DNA of 38,032 nucleotides from the NCBI GenBank assembly GCA_964652755.1, contig CAZZBP010000011.1:1-38032 (forward strand), read 5' to 3'. Below, one piece after another: positions 16,228 to 24,302 of this stretch. How positions within the stretch are numbered: position 1 is the stretch's first letter; each line of letters starts with the position of its first letter. The notes beneath the pieces were generated by a model. The model saw only the letters and a program-made list of their open reading frames with translations, searched no databases and was not told the origin of the DNA. The stretch comes from UBA11795 sp964652755 (GTDB lineage Bacteria; Chloroflexota; Dehalococcoidia; Lucifugimonadales; UBA826). A program made the position numbers and the translations under genes.

Positions 16228-18519
16228 ATGAATCACTTGTTGAAATCAAGCGCGGCAATACTTATGTCAACATTGCTCGGTTTTTTTGTTCTAGGTTGTG
16301 GAATTGTCGATGAAGAGGGGGCGCAGGCTGCCCTTGACATTAAGAAGCAGATCCTTGAAATACAAACTAACGAACTAGATCCCCTGATGGATCAGATAGC
16401 GGAATTTCAAAGAACCATAGCTCCCCTGGAACGTGAGATAGGGGAGATGGAGGAGGAAAGGGAAGACCTGTATGAACAAGGTCGAGAGTTAGGACATGAG
16501 TTCGAAGATGAAATGCGTGAGAAATTTGATGTTTTCTTTATGCAAGAAGGTGAAGGAAGAGAAAAGTTTGAAGAGGAGATTAAGCAAGAGTTCCGAGCTT
16601 TAGAAGACAGGAGACGTGAGCTAGAAGAATCCCAGAAAGGTGTTTGGGACGACCTTGAAGCGAAGTCTGAAAAGGAACGACGTGAGCTAGAAGAATCCCA
16701 GAAAGGTGTTTGGGATGAGCTTGAAAAGGAAACGAAAGACAAGTGGCGAGACTGGGAACGTGAGTCCGAAGAGATTCGAACCGCCATGGAAAGGGAAATC
16801 GAAGAGCTCCGTCGTGCTCTCGAAGATGAGATTCAAGAGAGACACGATGCCTCCCAGAAAGGCTCACCAGAACTGAATGAAAAGCGAGACGCTCTAGATG
16901 CCGAATATGATGCTTTGGAGGCTTCACGAAGAGAATTGGATGAAGTCATGAACGAAATCCGCCTTCAACTGATGGAACTCGACGAACGGAAAATGGATAT
17001 AGAGGATCAGCGGTATCCGTTAAGTGAACAACGTGAAGAGTTCAATAAACTGGAGCAAGCCGTGTGGGAAAGGGAGGAACCGCAGGACTACCACGTCATT
17101 ACCAATGAGAAACACAAACAAGTTGAAGAGTTGAGAAAGGCGGTTAATGAAGCATGGAACGAATTCGACGATCAGAAGGATCGAGACTTCGAGGCCTATG
17201 ATCGGCAAATTGAAGAGGCCTGGGTGGAGTATGAAAATAAGATTCAAACGATTGATCAGCAACGGTCCGATGCGTACGAACAGGCCAACAATGCCGCTGT
17301 TTCAGCAGATGCATCCGCTGACCTGACCGTTCTCAATCAACAGTATAAGGAAAATGTGGATCACTACATGGGTCTTGTGGCGGAAGCGGATGTGAAAATA
17401 GAAGAATTGAAGGCAGCTGGTAAGGAAGCAGAAGATCCCGAGTTCACGGCTGCCCTGTTCGCTCGTGAGGAGTACGGCCCGATATTGGCCGACCTGGAAA
17501 TTAGTTATAACGAGAAGAAAGCGGAGCTTCAAAACTCTATTGATAGTCCCGGTGCAACAGTCGATTTTGATGTTCTCGAAGCCCAATTTGATCAGATTAA
17601 ACAGGATGCTGAGTTAGAACTGAACGCCAAAATCTCCCAGATTGATGAGGCCATGTACGGCTCGTCAGTTTCTGAGCCTCAAGGTATTGCTGACCTGGAA
17701 AGCAATATAGAAATTCTAGAAGCGGAGATACGTTTTCTCTCCGATGAGCGTGATGCCTTCCATAAGAAGAGGCAAGAGGACGCAAAAGGAATCCGTGCCC
17801 AGAAACGTGAAATTGAGAACCAACTCGATCCCCTGGAGGATCAACAACGCGCCCTGGAATTGGAACGGCGACCGCTCAGGCGTCAGGAAATGGCTCTTAA
17901 TAAAGAGCGTATGACGTTGGACAGTCAGTTTGCGGATTTTGAGGATAAGCGAAGGCCACTTAAAGACGAATCTGAGGAATACCGAGAAAGTATTCGTGGC
18001 GAGATCGAGGAATGGGTACGAGAGCGTCAAAGAGAGCTTGAAAACAGTACAAAGCAGATGTGGAACGAACTCGATGATGACATTAAGAAGAGACGACGTG
18101 AAATGGAAGATCGATCAGAGGAAATGCGTAAGGGTGTGGAGGATGAAAACGAACAAGAACGCCAGGCGATGGAGGACAGATTTAAAAAAGAGCGTCAAGT
18201 ATTGGAAGACGGTACATCCGAGAAATTTATGGCGTTGGAAGATGAAGGACGAGCACTTGAAGTCAAGAGAGATAATCTAGAGGATGCGTTCAAGGATGAG
18301 ATGAAAGTTCAGGTTAAGGAGCTTGAAGACCAAAAGGATCAACTCCGCGAAGAAAAAATGTCTCCGCTCGAGGTAAAAGCAAAGGAACTGGATACTCAGT
18401 TAAATATGAAGTGGGCAGAATTGGAGACCCTGTATGAAAAGCAAGGCAAATTGACGTTCCAGCTAGAAGAATTAGAAAAGCAGCTACGAGACCTGGATAG
18501 ACAAGCAGAGCCGGGATAG
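16228..18519 (+). CDS. Giant coiled-coil lipoprotein, Trp-punctuated
   Basis: I recognise no family. The 763-residue protein starts with a lipoprotein signal, with lipobox VLGC at residues 21-24, so it should be lipid-anchored on the outer face of the membrane. From about residue 45 nearly everything is Glu/Lys/Arg-rich alpha-helical coiled coil, with a more Ala/Asp-rich middle (about 345-490). A 22-residue unit starting RRELEESQKGVWD is duplicated in tandem, and Trp recurs in similar contexts (GVWDELE, QAVWERE, EAWNEF, EAWVEY, QMWNEL), suggesting a repeated helical packing unit. There are no Cys beyond the lipobox and no enzyme motif. It ends QAEPG with TAG; the frame then stays open for 39 more codons. 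A structural or spacer role at the cell surface is possible. Monocistronic by position. Confidence 0.85.
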   Translation: MNHLLKSSAAILMSTLLGFFVLGCGIVDEEGAQAALDIKKQILEIQTNELDPLMDQIAEFQRTIAPLEREIGEMEEEREDLYEQGRELGHEFEDEMREKFDVFFMQEGEGREKFEEEIKQEFRALEDRRRELEESQKGVWDDLEAKSEKERRELEESQKGVWDELEKETKDKWRDWERESEEIRTAMEREIEELRRALEDEIQERHDASQKGSPELNEKRDALDAEYDALEASRRELDEVMNEIRLQLMELDERKMDIEDQRYPLSEQREEFNKLEQAVWEREEPQDYHVITNEKHKQVEELRKAVNEAWNEFDDQKDRDFEAYDRQIEEAWVEYENKIQTIDQQRSDAYEQANNAAVSADASADLTVLNQQYKENVDHYMGLVAEADVKIEELKAAGKEAEDPEFTAALFAREEYGPILADLEISYNEKKAELQNSIDSPGATVDFDVLEAQFDQIKQDAELELNAKISQIDEAMYGSSVSEPQGIADLESNIEILEAEIRFLSDERDAFHKKRQEDAKGIRAQKREIENQLDPLEDQQRALELERRPLRRQEMALNKERMTLDSQFADFEDKRRPLKDESEEYRESIRGEIEEWVRERQRELENSTKQMWNELDDDIKKRRREMEDRSEEMRKGVEDENEQERQAMEDRFKKERQVLEDGTSEKFMALEDEGRALEVKRDNLEDAFKDEMKVQVKELEDQKDQLREEKMSPLEVKAKELDTQLNMKWAELETLYEKQGKLTFQLEELEKQLRDLDRQAEPG
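16613..16715 (+). repeat. Tandem 66-bp duplication in the coiled-coil gene
   Basis: Positions 16613-16649 are identical to 16679-16715 (37 of 37 bases) at an offset of 66 bp, which is 22 codons. Beyond this the copies diverge but stay similar at protein level. The offset keeps the frame and roughly three heptads (21) plus one residue, so it looks like a recent in-frame duplication of a coiled-coil unit. Confidence 0.8.
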
Positions 18520-18765
18520 ATAAATGTGATTTCGGGAGCTCTTGAGAATGCAAAGGAACTCGAAAAGGGCGAGGTGAGTAGTTTCGAATCTTTTCTACCG
18601 CAATTGGGGCCAGGAAATCAGGGATCTTCAGGAAACTAGGTCGATCTATGAGAGTGAATAGATGTGATTATAAGAATATAGATAGCAAATATTAAACCGT
18701 AAAGCGTTTCTTCTTTTCGATTCATAAAGCTTAAAGTATTTTGAATATACCAACCGGGGATTGAT

Positions 18766-19335
18766 ATGTCTTGGATAAGAGAGAACCCTAAACATAGTGA
18801 ACTAGCGAACGTTATCAAGTGCATGTCCATAAATGAGGATGCGATGCATGCCGTATGGGATATGGGGAATCGGTTGTCATTTGGTTCGTCTGCTTTAACA
18901 AGGGCTCAGGAAGAAGTGATAGCCACTGTTGTATCGGCTATAAACAGGTGTAAATATTGAACAGTTTCGCACGGAGAGTATCTCCGTGAGGCGACTGAGG
19001 ATCCTGATATGGCATCCATAATCATGCATGACTATGGTAGTGCGGATTTTGATGATGAGACGTTGGCCATAGTGGAATTCGTAGAAAAGCTCACTCGAGA
19101 ACCTTTCGAGATGACAAAAGGTGACGTGCAGAAACTTCGCCAGGTTGAGCTTGAGGATAAACAGATTCTTTCCGTTGTCCTGATAACAAGCATGTATGCT
19201 TTTATGAACCGTCTTGCGGATGGATTAGGAGTCGAGATCGAAGATCACAAGGGAGATTTTGTCGACTCTTGGTTGAAAAACCCTCAGGGTGGAAAATCAT
19301 GGCTAAACCATAGAGATCCCCTGGTGGCGGATTAG
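18766..19335 (+). CDS. AhpD-like peroxidase-related selenoprotein with in-frame UGA (Sec65)
   Basis: A carboxymuconolactone-decarboxylase/AhpD-family protein (peroxidase-related type, about 190 aa), expected to reduce peroxides or disulfides in the cytoplasm. Standard translation stops at TGA 18958-18960, but the same frame continues to TAG 19333-19335 with unbroken homology: ALTRAQEEVIATVVSAINRC before it and TVSHGEYLRE, then NRLADGLGVE, after it. The motif reads C62-K-Y-UGA65-T-V-S-H69, so UGA sits exactly on the second Cys of the family CxxC...H site. A perfect 8-bp stem with loop GTA starts 9 nt downstream, as in a bacterial SECIS. I therefore call residue 65 selenocysteine. The two halves would otherwise be predicted as separate short proteins of 64 and 108 residues. 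GGGGA precedes ATG 18766 by 6 nt. Alternative: a plain nonsense mutation, unlikely given the hairpin. Sec machinery is not in this window. Confidence 0.82.
18970..18988 (+). promoter_or_regulatory. Bacterial SECIS-like hairpin after UGA codon
   Basis: CACGGAGA (18970-18977) pairs perfectly with TCTCCGTG (18981-18988) around the loop GTA. Seventeen nucleotides separate the UGA (18958-18960) from the loop, and the loop starts with G. These values fall inside the published bacterial SECIS description as I recall it: loop of 3-14 nt with a G in its first two positions, 16-37 nt from UGA to loop. It codes SHGEYLRE within the protein. Confidence 0.78.
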
Positions 19336-19512
19336 AAGGCCATAAGAATTCCAGAGAAGGCAGGAAGTACAAATTACTAAGGTCATACCTTTGATAGGTT
19401 TTGTCTTCAGGCGGTCTGGCAGAGTTAAAACACAAAGCTTCAGACCAACTCCGACAGTGTCTTTTATGGCGGTCGTCTCAGAAGTTCATGCCATATATCG
19501 CTCTGCGACCTC

Positions 19513-19719
19513 TCACGAAGCTGTTTGAGATTCCTCCTGAACCGGCCTGGAACGAATCCATGCGTCAATATCAGACCGGAAGAATCGCCACTGATGTCCT
19601 ACCCGATTCGCGGGGATGTCACCTGACTTTAATAGCTTATAAATGGTCATTCTGTCGAGTTGAAGATACTTGGCAAGTTCCTTGGTAGTCATTAAGTCGT
19701 CTAACATCTTTAACCCCAC
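19513..19719 (-). CDS. Small excisionase-type helix-turn-helix DNA-binding protein
   Basis: A 68-residue protein with a MerR-like/excisionase (HTH_17) domain: MTTKELAKYLQLDRMTIYKL (residues 10-29) covers the helix-turn-helix, followed by the wing segment and FRSDIDAWI typical of this group. It binds DNA and could be a transcriptional regulator or a recombination directionality factor; many free-living bacteria carry stand-alone copies with no integrase. No integrase, tyrosine recombinase or att-like repeat is visible nearby. GTG 19719 has AAGGGG 7 nt upstream; ATG 19707 is an alternative. The gene lies downstream of an MFS gene on the same strand after a 277-bp AT-rich gap, so it is probably transcribed separately. 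Confidence 0.8.
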   Translation of the reverse strand: MGLKMLDDLMTTKELAKYLQLDRMTIYKLLKSGDIPANRVGHQWRFFRSDIDAWIRSRPVQEESQTAS

Positions 19720-19996
19720 TTCTGGCCCCTTGAAATATGATCAGCGACAGCCTATCCCAGATGTCATGCAAAGTAAATATGACTATTTTATTACCAATTT
19801 AATTTAAATTTATAATAGTTATGCATTTCTCTTATGCTGTGGGGAAAAGATTGAAATATACGTGCAAAAGTTACAATAGCAGTTTAATGGAAAAGTGAAA
19901 ATGAAGGAATTATCTAGGGAAATTTGGTAGAGCGGACTATTTCTTATAGGGAAGGATTAAAGGATTTTGGGGAACATGGATGGAAGTGGATGATAT
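19720..19996. other. AT-rich intergenic region
   Basis: This stretch between the HTH gene and the MFS gene holds no credible gene. About 19780-19830 is strikingly AT-rich and contains TATAAT at 19811-19816 on the plus strand and several weak -10-like hexamers on the minus strand. It is likely the control region of the HTH gene, possibly an autoregulatory site. Confidence 0.4.
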
Positions 19997-21484
19997 TTAG
20001 GCAGGCTTTTTCAGGCTAGGCTCCCTGGTGATTAAGTTGGCGAGAGAGGATAGGATCTGTACAGTCCCCACGGAGAAATACACGAATTTCATGCCAGATA
20101 TGAATATTCCTAATAAAGGGCTCCCTTTTCCTGCGATCATTACCGCATCTACGTCGGAAGAATATCCGTTTCCCATCATAGTACCGGCAACTATCGCGGT
20201 GGCTATAGCGATGCCTGTGACGTTTCCGGCATTTCGGGACAGATTTACCAGGGCGGATACCACACCATATCTACTTTGAACAGCCGATTCAAATATTGCC
20301 GCACTGTTTGGAGATGCAAATATACCTGAGCCCGAGCTGAACACTATGATCGAGACAACCACGTACCAGATGGGTGTGTTCTCTCCCATGAAGCCCATCA
20401 TGTAAAGGCCGATACCACAAAGTGCCAACCCCCCTGCGGTAAAAGGACGCCTGCCAAAACGGTCGGAAAGGTTGCCTGTCAATGGACCAAATATAATTCG
20501 GCTCACAGCGTTAGGTATTAATACATATGCTATTTGCGCTGGCGACATTCGAAGAGCGCTTTGAAGATAGAACGGAATTACAAAGCGGAAAGAAGTTACG
20601 CCAAGGAATGAAAGATAATTTGTAGCAATTCCAACAGAGAATGGTCCAGTTCTGAACAGGGTTAGATCCAGCATGGGTGATTCTGTCCTTAACTCCCACC
20701 ATATGAATAAGAATAACGTCGCAATAAATGTGACGATTCCTCCAATGATTGGCGGCGTAAACCAGCCCATAGTCGCGCCGTTGGATGCTGTGGCAAGAAA
20801 AGTGAGTAAAACTGCTGTTGATAAACTGGCGCCTATCCAGTCGTATGAACGGTTTCCGCTTACGCTGCCACTAAACCGAGCAGAGTCTAGGAATAATGAA
20901 GTAACTAGAAAGGTTACAAGGCAAAGTGGGACATTTATCCAGAAGACCCACTGCCAGCCGATATAAGTGATGAGGATTCCTCCCACAATGGGACCAAGAA
21001 CGCCTCCGGTGCCTATAATACTACCGTGAGCTCCGAGGCTTTTACCCCGCTCTTCGTCCGAGAATACGGACGTTATCATGGCCATTCCCGTCGCCTGTGA
21101 CATGGCTGCTCCCAGTCCTTGGAATATGCGAAAAAATATCATAAGCAATATAGGCGACGATATTTGCAGTGAATTTGATAGGGATGGAGAGGAGCCTGCA
21201 AGTAAAGCCATCATTCCAAATAGCAATATTCCTGTTATGTATATAGGTTTTCGACCGACGAGGTCCGATAACCTACCCATGGGAAGTAGCATCGCACTTA
21301 TGGCCAGTGACTCGGCGAGCACTACCCATTGGATTGTCGTGAGAGGCACGCTGAAGTACTGGGCGATGGTCGGAAGTGCGATACCGACCCCGCCATGGTG
21401 AATGACGTTGGTGATGGAACCGAGTCCAACCGCTGTGAATACAATCCATTTGTAATTGGTCGACTGAAAAACTGAAGAGCGCAT
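19997..21484 (-). CDS. MFS transporter, DHA2/EmrB-QacA type
   Basis: A 495-residue 14-helix proton-coupled transporter in the cytoplasmic membrane. Loop 2-3 carries MGRLSDLVGRKPIYITG (motif A) near residue 70, and helix 5 carries GTGGVLGPIVGG, a textbook motif C of drug:H+ antiporters, so export is the likely direction. Helix 1 lacks the usual Asp of motif D1 (GSITNVIHHGGVGIALPTI). It is a clear paralogue of the transporter at 27169-28647: both share the late segment SRYGVVSALVN or ERYGVVSALVN followed by GN-x-TGIA. ATG 21484 has AAGGT about 12 nt upstream. The gene is divergent from the ThDP enzyme gene across 130 bp, which suggests shared control and perhaps export of that enzyme's product. 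Confidence 0.93.
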   Translation of the reverse strand: MRSSVFQSTNYKWIVFTAVGLGSITNVIHHGGVGIALPTIAQYFSVPLTTIQWVVLAESLAISAMLLPMGRLSDLVGRKPIYITGILLFGMMALLAGSSPSLSNSLQISSPILLMIFFRIFQGLGAAMSQATGMAMITSVFSDEERGKSLGAHGSIIGTGGVLGPIVGGILITYIGWQWVFWINVPLCLVTFLVTSLFLDSARFSGSVSGNRSYDWIGASLSTAVLLTFLATASNGATMGWFTPPIIGGIVTFIATLFLFIWWELRTESPMLDLTLFRTGPFSVGIATNYLSFLGVTSFRFVIPFYLQSALRMSPAQIAYVLIPNAVSRIIFGPLTGNLSDRFGRRPFTAGGLALCGIGLYMMGFMGENTPIWYVVVSIIVFSSGSGIFASPNSAAIFESAVQSRYGVVSALVNLSRNAGNVTGIAIATAIVAGTMMGNGYSSDVDAVMIAGKGSPLLGIFISGMKFVYFSVGTVQILSSLANLITREPSLKKPA

Positions 21485-21614
21485 TCGATCAATCTTACCT
21501 TTACTCGACTCAAACGAAAAATGTGCACAGTTCCTATATACTGGCGCTTTGAAAGACGGCTGGGGTATCCGGCACTTGTCGATAATAACCTAGCAGAGTT
21601 AAGGAGTGACAAAT

Positions 21615-23348
21615 ATGAAAACAAGACCCGTCACCGGAACACCCTCTGAGATACTGGTAGAGCAGCTAGTTGAATCCGGTGTGAAGTATGTGTTCTACAA
21701 TTCCGGCTCTAGGGAAGCATTGTTCTTCGATGCACTCCACGGTAACCCGAATATTCATGGAATTCTGGCACTCCATGAAGGTAATGTTACAGCTATGGCT
21801 GGCGGATATACTCAAGTCAATAGCGAACCAGCTGTGATGGTAGTGCATCTAGGAGCTGGGCTCGCACAATGCATGGGGCAATTGATCAATGTTTGGTTTG
21901 GTGGTTTGCCGGTTGTTGTTGTAACTTTCGCGGGGGATACGGGTAGTTGGGGTGACCGCATAAGCTTAGACTTGGACCACTCCTTCGGACCGGCTTCGAT
22001 TTCTGCGCCTATGACAAAGGCGACCTGGACGGTTATTGAGCCTGAAGGCTTGCCACTGGCAATTGAAAGGGCCCTAAGAGTGGCTAAGACACCTCCGTTC
22101 GGTCCTGTACATATAGCGGTATATGACCGGATGCTTGGCAGCCAACAGGTCTCTACTGAGATCGTAGAAGGTGGAACGTTGGGATTGCGGTCTGGTAGTG
22201 TGCCTGATGCAGATATCAGTGAGATACTCGGGGCACTGGATTCGGCAAAACGCCCCATGATTTATGCCGGAGACGGAATTTGGAAGAGCGGTGGCGAGAT
22301 GTTGGCGGCCGAACTTGCCACGCATTTTGGAGCCGCTGTTGCTACCACAAATACAGATCATAGGGGAATATCAATCAAACACCCCCAGCATATGGGTGGA
22401 TTTGAGTCGGCCTCATATGCCTATGATCCCGATCTAGTTATTTCCCTGGGAGTTAGGCATCAGGGCTCCGGGAATTCTACAGATTTTGCTCCCTTCCGCC
22501 GAGTTGGTAGAAATGGTGGCCGCCATTTAGCCCTTGGGTCAGACCTCGAATATCTCACCAACTACCCGGGACTGGAGTTGGGAAGCGTTGGTGACGAAAA
22601 AGATGCGGTTCGTAGGATGTTAACAGTCGCTTCTGCAGATTATCCATCTTCAAAGTACGATGAAAGGAGAGGCACAACACTCGATCAAGCTACGAAGTGG
22701 CGGGAGTCACGAAGGAAGGCAATGATGCCACCTGCTCAACAAGGGAAGGTACGACCGGGAGTCTTAGTGGACGCAATTGATGAAGGGTTGGAGGGCCTGG
22801 GTGGTGGATATGTGACTAATGAACAGTTCGCTGTCTCTCATGAAGCCGTGAGGCCGGGCATATCAGGTAGGAGTAACGTCTACCTGAGAGCAGGAGGTGG
22901 TTCTGAAGGATGGGGAGTAGGTGCTGCCATAGGGGCTAAACTGGCCGCCGGGGACGACCCTGTCGTTGGGTTCGTTGGGGACGGGTCGCTCTATTATGCA
23001 GATTCCGGCCTATGGACGGCGGTCCACCATAATATCCCGGTACTTTATGTGATTACTAACAATGGAGCCTACGGTATCGTAGCAGGTTTTTTTGGCGAGG
23101 CAGGAGGTCAAATGAGTGACACAGGAAAGTATGGAGGTGTCGTGTTGGACGGGATGGATCCTGTAAAGATAGCGGATGCTTTCGGAATGGAAGGTGAGCG
23201 GGTCGAAGATGAATCAGATCTGAATGATGCAGTACGAAGAGGCATGGGAATAGTTAATGATGAGAATAGGCCTTACCTGCTTGATATCCGGCTCCCGTTG
23301 GGTCTGCCCGAGGGCGGAGAGGCTGCTAAACAATACTTAATGAGATAG
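21615..23348 (+). CDS. Thiamine-diphosphate-dependent decarboxylase/acetolactate-synthase-like enzyme
   Basis: A 577-residue ThDP enzyme of the acetolactate synthase/benzoylformate decarboxylase fold, acting on 2-oxo acids in the cytoplasm. The N-terminal PYR domain has the activating Glu in ALHEGNVTAMAGGY (about residue 55). The central domain includes SAKRPMIYAGDGIW. The C-terminal PP domain holds the ThDP/Mg2+ motif GDGSLYYADSG, ending with NN in ITNNGAYGI. FAD-binding signatures of true acetolactate synthases are not evident, so a simple 2-oxo-acid decarboxylase or C-C lyase is more likely. The frame opens at GTG 21606, but that codon lies inside the AAGGAG ribosome binding site; ATG 21615, 8 nt after AGGAG, is the start. 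Divergent from an MFS gene. The substrate is not known. Confidence 0.9.
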   Translation: MKTRPVTGTPSEILVEQLVESGVKYVFYNSGSREALFFDALHGNPNIHGILALHEGNVTAMAGGYTQVNSEPAVMVVHLGAGLAQCMGQLINVWFGGLPVVVVTFAGDTGSWGDRISLDLDHSFGPASISAPMTKATWTVIEPEGLPLAIERALRVAKTPPFGPVHIAVYDRMLGSQQVSTEIVEGGTLGLRSGSVPDADISEILGALDSAKRPMIYAGDGIWKSGGEMLAAELATHFGAAVATTNTDHRGISIKHPQHMGGFESASYAYDPDLVISLGVRHQGSGNSTDFAPFRRVGRNGGRHLALGSDLEYLTNYPGLELGSVGDEKDAVRRMLTVASADYPSSKYDERRGTTLDQATKWRESRRKAMMPPAQQGKVRPGVLVDAIDEGLEGLGGGYVTNEQFAVSHEAVRPGISGRSNVYLRAGGGSEGWGVGAAIGAKLAAGDDPVVGFVGDGSLYYADSGLWTAVHHNIPVLYVITNNGAYGIVAGFFGEAGGQMSDTGKYGGVVLDGMDPVKIADAFGMEGERVEDESDLNDAVRRGMGIVNDENRPYLLDIRLPLGLPEGGEAAKQYLMR

Positions 23349-23397
23349 TCAATGGCATTGGAATATTTGTATTCGCTGAAGGTAATTACGTGTGCGC

Positions 23398-23543
23398 TCA
23401 GGTGCCCCGTAAGCGGGGATCGAGCGCGTCTCTCAAAGCATCACCAAAGAGATTAAACCCGTATACAACGAGAGATAACCCGACTCCTGGCCATATTGCC
23501 ATCCATGGCGCAATAATATTGTAGAAGGAGAAGTTACATCTCC
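23398..23543 (-). pseudogene. C-terminal fragment of a DppC-like ABC transporter permease
   Basis: On the minus strand the sequence reads NFSFYNIIAPWMAIWPG, then VGLSLVVYGFNLFGDALRD and ALDPRLRGT with TGA at 23400-23398. This is the conserved end of dipeptide/nickel ABC permeases (WM-x-x-x-PG ... N-x-x-GD-x-LRD-x-LDPRLRG). Nothing upstream supplies the other 250 or so residues, a start codon or a ribosome binding site. The fragment fills the gap after the ThDP gene and is a deletion remnant. The remainder of the gap, 23544-23691, shows no gene. Confidence 0.82.
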
Positions 23544-23691
23544 TGTTGTCTTTAGAGAAGGCACACTATATATAACACCAATAATAACGGTCAGGAAAAG
23601 CTATACGCGATAAAGGAAGTTATGGGGAACTAGGCCAATATACTGTCAGGACATGAAGTGTGTTGACCAAGGATGTGGTGGGATTGAGATT

Positions 23692-24192
23692 ATGACAAGA
23701 GAAGAAATTCTAGAGGTAATTTCACTGGGCTATTCATTGGCGAATACGGAATTGTGTGGAGTTGACCTTTCTAAGGCAAATTTGTCCGGGGCCAATTTTT
23801 ATTCTGCGAACTTGTCAGGATGTGATTTTACGCGGGCCAATTTACGGGGCGCAAATCTCAATGAGGCGAATCTGGAAGATGTCGTGGCTAAACGAGCCAA
23901 TTTCTCTGTAGCTGATATGAAAAAGGTAAGCTTGAGGAGAGCCGACCTTGAGGGGGCCAATATGAGTGGCGCGGCCTCGAATTCTGGCCAAAGTACTGCT
24001 CGTGTAATAGGGGCGAATCTGCAAGGGGCGGATGTTCGAGAGGCCAACTTGATAGGATCAGTTCTAGTCAGGGTGAGATTCGATTATGCTGATCTCCGGG
24101 GCGCTGATTTCAGGAACGCTAATATCACGAGGATGTCGTTACAAGGTGCACTTTATGATGAAGGCGCTTTCGATAATTCAATAAGTGTGTGA
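23692..24192 (+). CDS. Pentapeptide-repeat protein
   Basis: A 166-residue protein made mostly of A(D/N)LXX repeats (for example DLSKANLSGANFYSANLSG, ANLRGANLNEANLED), which fold into a right-handed quadrilateral beta-helix. About ten coils' worth is visible. The helix is broken near residue 100 by a non-repeat stretch (AASNSGQSTARVIG) before the repeats resume with ANLQGADVREANL, like the loops in Qnr/MfpA-type gyrase-protecting members, but similarity is only structural. No signal peptide. The frame is open from ATG 23653, yet MTREEILEVI at 23692 is the typical beginning and has GGGA about 9 nt upstream. Monocistronic. GCTTCG/CGAAGC forms a small hairpin (24208-24224) just after the stop, without a T-run. 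Function unknown. Confidence 0.88.
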   Translation: MTREEILEVISLGYSLANTELCGVDLSKANLSGANFYSANLSGCDFTRANLRGANLNEANLEDVVAKRANFSVADMKKVSLRRADLEGANMSGAASNSGQSTARVIGANLQGADVREANLIGSVLVRVRFDYADLRGADFRNANITRMSLQGALYDEGAFDNSISV

Positions 24193-24302
24193 AGAATTCT
24201 AGTTGATGCTTCGAATGCCGAAGCCGTCATCTGTGCTTCCTGTAAATAAGCGCACCACATAGTGGGATTCAGACATTTATTTGGAGGAGCTGGGCTGACG
24301 GG

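Noticed and set aside
18517..18519. TAG after the coiled-coil gene as a pyrrolysine codon
   Set aside because: Nothing suggests a Pyl system, the protein is not a methyltransferase, and a nonsense change or normal stop explains it.
19401..19688. 95-codon plus-strand frame over the HTH gene
   Set aside because: It is the antisense shadow of the excisionase-type HTH gene, which has clear domain support.
19513..19996. Excisionase-like gene plus AT-rich island as the edge of an integrated element
   Set aside because: No integrase, tRNA gene, direct repeats or phage genes are visible nearby, and stand-alone HTH_17 proteins are common.
23396..23440. GC-rich nested palindrome after the ThDP gene as a terminator
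   Set aside because: The palindromic bases are the codons for the conserved DPRLRG end of the DppC remnant, and no T-run follows.
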